Part shown: positions 1 to 4,911 of the stretch, piece after piece
Numbering within the stretch: the first letter of the stretch is position 1
Layout of the letters: every line of letters starts with the position of its first letter
From: Bacteroidaceae bacterium
GTDB taxonomy: Bacteria > Bacteroidota > Bacteroidia > Bacteroidales > Bacteroidaceae
Direction of reading: 5' to 3'
Assembly (NCBI GenBank): GCA_900772575.1
Contig: CAAHEN010000005.1
Span: 1-9,436, forward strand
Length of the DNA: 9,436 nt
Translations under genes and position numbers: made by a program
The notes under the pieces: model-generated
What the model was told of the DNA's origin: nothing
Seen by the model: the letters and a program-made list of their open reading frames with translations, nothing else
The model's database searches: none

Positions 1-1404
1 AATACCCTCGTTGTACGTTTTTCTGACGTCGTCAGTGCCGTCGCCGGCACCGGCCGGCTCTGTCGGGGCAGAGCTCTGCTTGCGGTTGATGTAATAGGGG
101 CCCCACGGCGTATAGATATTGGGCAGGCCGAGCTGGGCGGCCTTCTGGGCAGCGGCGGCGGCACCGGTCCAGCAGTAGACGAGGGCGCCAGTCTCCTGCA
201 CCAGTTTGGTATCGGCTCCCCCAGCGGTGATGCCTTCGTTCCAGACGGCGATCTTGCGGCCCTTGGAAGCCACGAAGTCACCCATCTCCTTGATGAAGTG
301 GCTCTGAAGCTGGCGGTAGTTGGTCAGGCCAAGCTCTTTGTACCGGGCCTGGCACAGGGCATTGCCCTGCCAGGCTGTCACGGGGCACTCGTCTCCGCCA
401 ATGTTGATGTACTCGTAGGGGAAGAGGTCTATGAGTTCGGCGAGAACATCCTTGGCAAACTGCACGGCAGCGGGGTCGCCGACATTGAGCACGTCGGAGT
501 AAATGCCGCCATCGGTCTGCACGGTATGCGACCCATTGGGCGTACAGCTGTACTCAGGATAAGCGGCCAGCGCGGCACAGAAGTGGCCGGGCATGTCGAT
601 TTCGGGAATGATCTCGATGTGGCGCTCCTTGGCATAGGCCACGACCTCGCGTATCTGGTCCTGGGTGTAGAAGTAGGGGCCATAGGGGCGGTTGATCCAG
701 TACTGGCCCTCCGTCATACTCGTAAAGCGGCTGTTGGGGGCTGTGGCACCGACAGTGGTCAGGCGGGGATACTTCTTGATTTCCACGCGCCAGCCTTGGT
801 CATCGGACAGGTGCCAATGAAAGCGGTTCAGCTTGTAATAGGACATGACATCGAGCATGCGCTTCACCTCGTCGACGGTGAAAAAGTGGCGGGCCACGTC
901 GAGCATGAAACCGCGGTAGCCGAAGCGCGGATTGTCCTTGATGTGTGCGATGGGCAGTTCGTAGGCGGTGACCTTCGGATCGCGCACACCGGCCATCACG
1001 TTGGCCGGGAGCACTTTTTTGATGCTCTGGAAAGCATAGTAGAGACCAGCCGCCGTCTTCGCGCTGAGGCTGATGCCCGTGTCGGTGATTTTGGCGGTGT
1101 AGCCTTCGTCGGCGAGACTATTGTCCTGGACGACGGCGATAAACGGATCCGTGGCGGCGGCATCGACGGTCACATTCAGGTCTGTGGCGGCCATGATGGC
1201 CGTAGCGAAACGGTCGGCTTCGGCGGCCATATCGGCCGGCAAGCCCTGCGTACCGACTGTGAACGCCTGTGGCAGCGCCAGGCTCCCCGTACTGCGGACA
1301 AGAGAGACGGGGCGCGGCGTCAGGTTGAACAGCTGCGACTGGGCCGGCAGTGCCAGTGGCAAGGCAGTGAGCAGGCACAGGACGAGTAATAATCTTCCTT
1401 TCAT
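1..1404 (-). CDS. Secreted GH20 beta-N-acetylhexosaminidase (C-terminus cut by window edge)
   Basis: Glycoside hydrolase family 20 enzyme that removes terminal N-acetylglucosamine or N-acetylgalactosamine residues from glycans such as host N-glycans, mucin or chitooligosaccharides by substrate-assisted catalysis. The 468 residues present open with a signal peptide (MKGRLLLVLCLLTALPLALPA, probable cleavage before QSQ; no lipobox), so the enzyme is periplasmic or exported. Residues about 22-155 fit the small N-terminal GH20b domain. The TIM barrel begins near RGFMLDVARHFF (M167, D169), followed by HWHLSDDQGW (H196 onward), EIDMPGH, and the catalytic pair D338-E339 in NIGGDECP. W388 and W412 fit substrate-pocket tryptophans. 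The start at 1404 is the only one giving a signal peptide. The gene runs off the left edge, so any C-terminal carbohydrate-binding or sorting domain cannot be seen. The family is certain; the natural substrate is not. Confidence 0.97.
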   Translation of the reverse strand, partial: MKGRLLLVLCLLTALPLALPAQSQLFNLTPRPVSLVRSTGSLALPQAFTVGTQGLPADMAAEADRFATAIMAATDLNVTVDAAATDPFIAVVQDNSLADEGYTAKITDTGISLSAKTAAGLYYAFQSIKKVLPANVMAGVRDPKVTAYELPIAHIKDNPRFGYRGFMLDVARHFFTVDEVKRMLDVMSYYKLNRFHWHLSDDQGWRVEIKKYPRLTTVGATAPNSRFTSMTEGQYWINRPYGPYFYTQDQIREVVAYAKERHIEIIPEIDMPGHFCAALAAYPEYSCTPNGSHTVQTDGGIYSDVLNVGDPAAVQFAKDVLAELIDLFPYEYINIGGDECPVTAWQGNALCQARYKELGLTNYRQLQSHFIKEMGDFVASKGRKIAVWNEGITAGGADTKLVQETGALVYCWTGAAAAAQKAAQLGLPNIYTPWGPYYINRKQSSAPTEPAGAGDGTDDVRKTYNEGI

Positions 1405-1520
1405 AGAAATGGTTTGTTTTGGACAGGTAATTTTATGGATTAATGGAATTGAATGAGCCAGTTGTGACTTGGGGAAATGAATGCAGGCCGCACCCATTCG
1501 CAACAAAGACTATGCGGTCA

Positions 1521-1549
1521 CAAAATTAGACAATTCTGCCGGACAGCAA
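1521..1549 (-). promoter_or_regulatory. Promoter for the hexosaminidase gene (Bacteroidota type)
   Basis: Read on the minus strand, TAATTTTG (1528-1521) matches the -7 consensus TAnnTTTG. A TTG (1549-1547) lies 18 bp upstream, slightly short of the usual 19-21 bp. Transcription would start near 1515, giving a leader of about 110 nt before the start codon at 1404. It points away from the ferredoxin promoter. Confidence 0.5.
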
Positions 1550-1578
1550 AAACAATCGCATTAATATTTTCACGCAAC

Positions 1579-1604
1579 CGGCCAATTCTTATGCATTTTG
1601 GCCG
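1579..1604. repeat. 7-bp inverted repeat between divergent promoters, possible operator
   Basis: CGGCCAA (1579-1585) and TTGGCCG (1598-1604) form a perfect 7-bp inverted repeat with a 12-bp spacer. It lies upstream of both promoters (30 bp from the hexosaminidase -33 box and 67 bp from the ferredoxin one), so neither predicted transcript includes it. A binding site for a dimeric regulator is more plausible than an RNA hairpin, but chance is not excluded in GC-rich DNA. Confidence 0.35.
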
Positions 1605-1671
1605 AAAGCCCTGACTGGGACCACCAAGCAGGCACCCACATGGAAGCAGATAAAAAAATCGGCCTTAAGCC

Positions 1672-1702
1672 TTGGCCGTTCCATCGCCATGCCGTAACTT
1701 TG
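1672..1702 (+). promoter_or_regulatory. Ferredoxin promoter (Bacteroidota consensus)
   Basis: TTG (1672-1674), a 20-bp spacer and TAACTTTG (1695-1702) match the Bacteroidota sigma consensus exactly. Transcription would start near 1709, leaving a leader of roughly 55 nt. The stretch just before the ATG is A/T-rich (caacaatttaattttc) with no Shine-Dalgarno site, as is usual in this phylum. Confidence 0.75.
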
Positions 1703-1764
1703 CATTGACATAACACAGCGCCCATAACGAGCGCCACATACAACAATTTAATTTTCATACCATT

Positions 1765-1935
1765 ATGGCTTACGTAATCAGCGACGACTGCATTGCCTGC
1801 GGCACATGCATCGACGAATGCCCCTCTGGCGCTATCTCCGAGGGCGAAAAGTACTCAATCGATCCCAGCACCTGCGTTGACTGTGGCACATGCGCCGATG
1901 TGTGCCCCTCCGGCGCCATCGCACCGGGCGAATAA
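1765..1935 (+). CDS. 2[4Fe-4S] ferredoxin, 56 residues
   Basis: Small bacterial-type ferredoxin, a soluble cytosolic low-potential electron carrier of anaerobes that typically serves 2-oxoacid:ferredoxin oxidoreductases, hydrogenases or Rnf. The protein begins MAYVISDDCIACGTC and carries two CxxCxxCxxxCP cluster motifs: C9, C12, C15, C19-P and C37, C40, C43, C47-P. All eight ligands are present, so both clusters should form. The halves are an obvious internal duplication: CGTCIDECPSGAI near residues 12-24 and CGTCADVCPSGAI near 40-52. The length is normal for the family, with no extra domain. It stands alone, with its own consensus promoter upstream and structured non-coding DNA downstream, so it is probably monocistronic and its redox partners are encoded elsewhere. 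Because it is so short, length-filtered gene calling can miss it. Confidence 0.96.
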   Translation: MAYVISDDCIACGTCIDECPSGAISEGEKYSIDPSTCVDCGTCADVCPSGAIAPGE

Positions 1936-1955
1936 CAACGCCTTGGCGCAGGTCT

Positions 1956-1969
1956 GACGGCATGCCGTC
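1956..1969. repeat. Perfect 14-bp palindrome after the ferredoxin gene
   Basis: GACGGCATGCCGTC is exactly self-complementary and lies 20 bp after the ferredoxin stop codon. In RNA it could fold as a 5-bp GC-rich stem with a CAUG loop. No U-tract follows, so it is not a standard intrinsic terminator, although it could stabilise the mRNA 3' end. Confidence 0.3.
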
Positions 1970-2002
1970 GGCCCCAGCACGCACAGCACACCCATAACTT
2001 TC

Positions 2003-2070
2003 ACGCAACCCGTAGGCGCGCGCCTGTCTCATCCCTACCGATGACCGGACGACACGCTTACGGGTTGTGT
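2003..2070. repeat. 12-bp inverted repeat with 44-nt loop downstream of ferredoxin
   Basis: ACGCAACCCGTA (2003-2014) pairs with TACGGGTTGTGT (2059-2070) over 12 positions, with a single G-U pair in plus-strand RNA. The loop begins with a second perfect palindrome, GGCGCGCGCC (2015-2024). This is more pairing than random sequence usually gives at this spacing. It could be the 3' end structure of the ferredoxin mRNA or part of an RNA. No T-tract follows. Confidence 0.35.
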
Positions 2071-2178
2071 CATTTGTACCGGCCACTGTACGGTGCGGAA
2101 ACGACGCCCCCCAGCCGCCGGCCTCAGCGGGGATAACTGGCCACCGACCGACAGGCTGGCTGCCCCACTGGCACCACA

Positions 2179-2208
2179 GGCCGGCCACAAATACGCCGGC
2201 CATAAATA
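2179..2208. repeat. 15-bp tandem duplication that creates a 7-bp inverted repeat
   Basis: GGCCGGCCACAAATA (2179-2193) is followed directly by CGCCGGCCATAAATA (2194-2208), identical at 13 of 15 positions. Because the unit contains the palindrome GCCGGC, the duplication also makes a perfect inverted repeat, GGCCGGC (2179-2185) with GCCGGCC (2195-2201) and a 9-nt loop. On the plus strand an AT-rich run follows, so it could act as a weak terminator. Confidence 0.4.
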
Positions 2209-2272
2209 TAATGCACGGGCCATCGCGACTTCACCTTTTTGCCCCGATTGACGAAACGGCACCTTAACCTAT

Positions 2273-2473
2273 TTAACCTTCGCGTACGTTTGGAATGTTA
2301 AAACAAAGCGTCAACGTAACTTCCCTAGGGCAAATTTGAATTAGCTCGGAGCAAATTTCTCCGGGGCTAGGGCCCGTTTCTTGAAAAACCGGGACGATTT
2401 TCGCCATATACAGACAATATGGGCGACTGTAGGGTATGATTAGGGCCATCCCGCGCGGAATGGCCCTTTCCTC
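2273..2473 (-). ncRNA. Candidate structured non-coding RNA (hairpin array), unrecognised
   Basis: A consensus promoter just upstream (2509-2479) would start a minus-strand transcript near 2473. It would immediately meet a stem AGGGCCAT/ATGGCCCT (2442-2449 with 2460-2467). Next come CGCC-ATAT/ATAT-GGGCG (2402-2409 with 2417-2425, one bulge), then CCCG-TTT/AAA-CGGG (2373-2379 with 2386-2393, one bulge). Last is a two-part hairpin, CGGAG/CTCCG (2347-2351 with 2359-2363) inside TAGC/GCTA (2342-2345 with 2366-2369), which CCCTAG/CTAGGG (2323-2328 with 2367-2372) could close instead. It does not resemble RNase P RNA, tmRNA, SRP RNA or the single long hairpin of 6S RNA. The same DNA contains a 44-residue minus-strand frame (2407-2273, starting MAKIVPVFQETG), a possible alternative reading. 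The 3' end is unknown, and the strand is inferred only from the promoter. Confidence 0.3.
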
Positions 2474-2478
2474 TGCTG

Positions 2479-2509
2479 CAAATATACCACGTTTCGGCGC
2501 CGAAAGCAA
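2479..2509 (-). promoter_or_regulatory. Consensus minus-strand promoter with palindrome in its spacer
   Basis: On the minus strand, TTG (2509-2507), a 20-bp spacer and TATATTTG (2486-2479) match the Bacteroidota consensus exactly, but no recognised gene follows. The spacer holds the perfect 14-bp palindrome TTTCGGCGCCGAAA (2492-2505), positioned where a bound dimeric repressor would block RNA polymerase. The transcript would run into the hairpin array at 2323-2467. Confidence 0.55.
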
Positions 2510-2655
2510 GCTGTGTTAAAGTCGAAAAATTATTCAGGGCAGGCATTTCATCACCGGGAGACGCTCCCAACGAGCGGGAGGCCCCCAGCCAGAAGCTACA
2601 CGGCGGAGCAGGGCACTGGCCACTGGTCACAGAAACGGTTCGTCGCCCCACAGGC

Positions 2656-2685
2656 TTGATATACCGATAATATTTTGTAACTTTG
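2656..2685 (+). promoter_or_regulatory. Promoter of the antiporter-priA operon
   Basis: TTG (2656-2658), a 19-bp spacer and TAACTTTG (2678-2685) form a near-perfect Bacteroidota promoter; the -7 box is identical to that of the ferredoxin promoter. Transcription should start near 2691, giving a leader of about 135 nt before the ATG at 2828. I see no second promoter before priA. Confidence 0.8.
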
Positions 2686-2700
2686 CTTGCGCTAATCGCA

Positions 2701-2735
2701 TCTCGCCCGGCACACGCCAGCCACGTGTGCCGAGA
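2701..2735 (+). promoter_or_regulatory. 5' leader hairpin of the antiporter-priA mRNA
   Basis: GGCACACG (2709-2716) and CGTGTGCC (2724-2731) form a perfect 8-bp stem with a 7-nt loop, extended by TCTC/GAGA (2701-2704 with 2732-2735) across a 4-nt bulge. It would begin about 10 nt into the predicted transcript. The remaining 90 nt to the start codon are CA-rich and look unstructured. It may protect the 5' end of the mRNA; no known riboswitch consensus is apparent. Confidence 0.4.
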
Positions 2736-2827
2736 CGTCCCACACACCGCAGCGCAGGCAGGGGCGACGCGAGGCCGTCACCGCCAGCAACCACCTGCAC
2801 GCACCAACCATCTGCACACCTACTGCC

Positions 2828-4900
2828 ATGCCGTTTCCCGACATCACGCACTATCTGCCAGTCAGTGACCCCACGTGGATATTCTTCATCGTTCTGGGCA
2901 TCATCCTCTTCGCACCGATGATACTGGAACGCCTGCGCGTGCCCTCCATCGTGGGCATGATTGCTGCCGGTGTGCTCATCGGGCCACACGGGTTCCACGT
3001 GCTCGACCGCGACAGCAGTTTTGAGCTTTTCGGCAAAGTGGGACTCTACTACATCATGTTTCTCGCCGCCATCGAGATGAACATGCAGGACGTGAGGAAA
3101 ATCAAGGGACGCGCCATCACGCTTGGCCTGCTGAGCTTTGCAATCCCCATCTTCCTCGGCTTCTGGGCCAACCACCTCATGCTCGGCTTCGGTGCAGCCG
3201 CCTCCGTGCTGATGGCCGCCATGTACGCCTCACACACCCTCATCGCCTACCCCATCGTCATGCGCTACGGCCTCTCGCGCCGCATGAGCGTCAGCATCGC
3301 CGTCGGCGGCACCATTGTGGCCGACACGCTGACACTGCTTGTGCTCGCCGTGGTCGGGGGCACGTTCAAGGGAGAGGCCACCGATTTTTTCTGGGTGTGG
3401 CTCGTACTGAAGGTGCTGTTGCTCAGTGCCATCATCATTCTGATATTTCCGCCTCTGGCCCGCTGGTTCTTCCGCCGCTACGACGAAGCCGTCGTGCAGT
3501 ACATCTTCGTGCTGGCCCTTGTCTTTCTCGGTGCCGGCCTGATGGAGTTCGTCGGGATGGAAGGCATTCTGGGCGCCTTCCTCGTCGGCTTGGTGCTCAA
3601 CCGCACCATCCCGCCGACGTCCCCACTGATGAACCACTTGGAGTTCGTCGGCAACGCCCTATTCATTCCCTACTTTCTCATCGGCGTCGGCATGCTGCTT
3701 GACGTGCGCGCCTTCGTCGACGACGCCAGCGTGTTTGTCATCGCCGCCGTGATGATCACCGTGGGCATGTCGGGCAAGTGGCTCGCCGCCTACGCCACAC
3801 AGCGCATCTACAGGATGCGGCCTGCGGAGCGCACCCTCATGTTCGGCCTGACCAATTCCCGCGCCGCTGCCACACTCGCCGTGGTGCTCGTCGGCTACCG
3901 CATCATTCTCCCCGACGGAACACGCCTGCTCGACGAGGAAGTGCTCAACGGTGCCATGATGCTCATTCTCGTCACCTGCGTCGTCAGCTCGTTCATCACC
4001 GAAAACGTGGCCCGCCACATCGCCGAAAGCGGGCAACCCGACCAGCGTCCGCCAGAGGCCGCCACAGACCGCCTGCTCATCGCCATTTCCAACCCCGCCA
4101 CCGTCGGGCCACTCGTCGACCTGAGCCTCATGCTGCGCACGCCGGGGACGGCCACACCGCTGACCGCCCTCAACGTCGTGCTCGAAGACGACCCCACCGC
4201 ACGCGACGAGGGGCTCAAGCAACTGGAACGCGCCGCCCGCATGGCTGCCGCGGCCAATGTGCGCCTTGCCACCCGCAGCCGCTGGTCTGTCAATGTGATT
4301 AGTGGTATCTCACACACGATGAAAGAATTCGAGGCCTCCGACCTCATCGTCGGGCTACACCAGAAACAACGCCTCGGCGACGCCTTCTTCGGCAAGCTTG
4401 GCACGGATCTCGTCGCCGCCGTCGAAGCCCAGATCTTCATTTACCGCGCCGTTGTGCCCGCCGGCACACTGCGGCGCATTCACCTGGTCGTGCCGCGCAA
4501 AGCGGAGTTTGAGCCCTGCTTCGGCCTCTGGGCCAAGCGCATCGGCCTGCTCGCCACGCAGGTGAGTTGCCGTGTGGAACTCTACAGCGGACACGGCACG
4601 ATGAAGGCCGTCCGCCAATGCTGGGAGGACGCCAAGCTCAACGTCGAGAGCGAAACGCACGTCTACAATGACTGGCACGACTTCCTCACCGTGGCCCATG
4701 CCGCGAAACCTGACCATCTGGTGGTCTTCATCGTCGCCCGACGCGGCACCCTCTCCTACCATAACTATATCGACCACCTGCCCGAGCAGTTCGAACGCTA
4801 CTTCTCCGCCCGCAGCCTGCTCATCATTTTCCCGGCCCAGCCCGCCACCGTCACCACCACCGCACTGCGCACGGGCGTACCGCTCAAGATGCGTGAATAG
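2828..4900 (+). CDS. CPA2-type cation/proton antiporter with long cytosolic tail
   Basis: Inner-membrane monovalent cation (Na+ or K+)/proton antiporter of the Na_H_Exchanger family, likely involved in pH and ion homeostasis. Residues 1-390 are a hydrophobic core of about 12 membrane segments, starting with WIFFIVLGIILFAP (17-30) and the conserved VPSIVGMIAAGVLIGPHG (38-55). D166 in GTIVADTLTLL is the probable ion-binding aspartate. It is preceded by Ala, so the Asp-Asp pair of NhaA/NapA-type exchangers is absent. GAFLVGLVLNR (249-259), K317 and N343-R345 are other family-like positions. Residues about 412-690 form a soluble tail with two alpha/beta halves, the first (LLIAISNP to AQIFIYR) resembling a universal-stress-protein fold, perhaps regulatory. 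At 690 residues it is longer than core-only antiporters. A promoter and leader hairpin precede it, and priA starts 11 nt after its stop. Cation preference cannot be read from the sequence. Confidence 0.93.
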   Translation: MPFPDITHYLPVSDPTWIFFIVLGIILFAPMILERLRVPSIVGMIAAGVLIGPHGFHVLDRDSSFELFGKVGLYYIMFLAAIEMNMQDVRKIKGRAITLGLLSFAIPIFLGFWANHLMLGFGAAASVLMAAMYASHTLIAYPIVMRYGLSRRMSVSIAVGGTIVADTLTLLVLAVVGGTFKGEATDFFWVWLVLKVLLLSAIIILIFPPLARWFFRRYDEAVVQYIFVLALVFLGAGLMEFVGMEGILGAFLVGLVLNRTIPPTSPLMNHLEFVGNALFIPYFLIGVGMLLDVRAFVDDASVFVIAAVMITVGMSGKWLAAYATQRIYRMRPAERTLMFGLTNSRAAATLAVVLVGYRIILPDGTRLLDEEVLNGAMMLILVTCVVSSFITENVARHIAESGQPDQRPPEAATDRLLIAISNPATVGPLVDLSLMLRTPGTATPLTALNVVLEDDPTARDEGLKQLERAARMAAAANVRLATRSRWSVNVISGISHTMKEFEASDLIVGLHQKQRLGDAFFGKLGTDLVAAVEAQIFIYRAVVPAGTLRRIHLVVPRKAEFEPCFGLWAKRIGLLATQVSCRVELYSGHGTMKAVRQCWEDAKLNVESETHVYNDWHDFLTVAHAAKPDHLVVFIVARRGTLSYHNYIDHLPEQFERYFSARSLLIIFPAQPATVTTTALRTGVPLKMRE

Positions 4901-4911
4901 CGCCCTGCCCT

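Larger units (their letters stand above)
1936..2677. other. 742-bp intergenic region without a convincing protein gene
   Basis: This is the longest non-coding stretch in the window. Open frames exist on the minus strand, but they overlap each other and the ferredoxin gene and show no recognisable domain. The region holds several separately listed elements: a palindrome, a 12-bp inverted repeat, a 15-bp tandem duplication, and a hairpin array with its own consensus minus-strand promoter. A further cluster at 2556-2580 has the order GGGAG, CTCCC, GGGAG, so the central arm can pair with either neighbour. TTAACCT occurs twice at 2264-2270 and 2273-2279. A lone TACGTTTG at 2285-2292 matches the -7 box on the plus strand but has no TTG at the right distance. 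Confidence 0.6.

Noticed and set aside
298..1389. 363-residue plus-strand open frame opposite the hexosaminidase
   Set aside because: It is exactly antisense to a gene with a signal peptide and all GH20 motifs; GC-biased third positions keep the opposite frame open. It has no recognisable domain.
1832..2203. Minus-strand frame of 123 residues overlapping the ferredoxin
   Set aside because: Antisense to the clear ferredoxin, with Arg/Trp/Gly-rich composition, no domain and no promoter at a suitable distance.
2035..2262. Minus-strand frame with an internal ATG at 2223 preceded by AAAAAGGTGAAG
   Set aside because: The purine run looks like a ribosome site, but the peptide contains a duplicated YLWPA segment that merely reflects the 15-bp DNA duplication. 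No hydrophobic core or domain is seen.
2285..2292. TACGTTTG as a plus-strand promoter for the hairpin region
   Set aside because: It fits the -7 consensus, but the nearest upstream TTG is 34 bp away, so the full promoter is not supported.
2442..2467. Plus-strand intrinsic terminator AGGGCCAT/ATGGCCCT followed by TTTCC
   Set aside because: The stem is perfect, but the T-run is only three bases and no plus-strand transcript with a good promoter leads into it. The same stem is explained by the minus-strand RNA candidate.
1936..2827. CRISPR array, tRNA, rRNA, insertion sequence or integrase site in the gap
   Set aside because: No regularly spaced direct repeats, no cloverleaf, no transposase-like protein and no terminal inverted repeats with target duplications were found.
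2627..3175. 182-residue minus-strand frame at the start of the antiporter
   Set aside because: Mostly antisense to a well-supported membrane protein and its promoter; His/Asp/Glu-rich, which is typical of the complement of hydrophobic codons.
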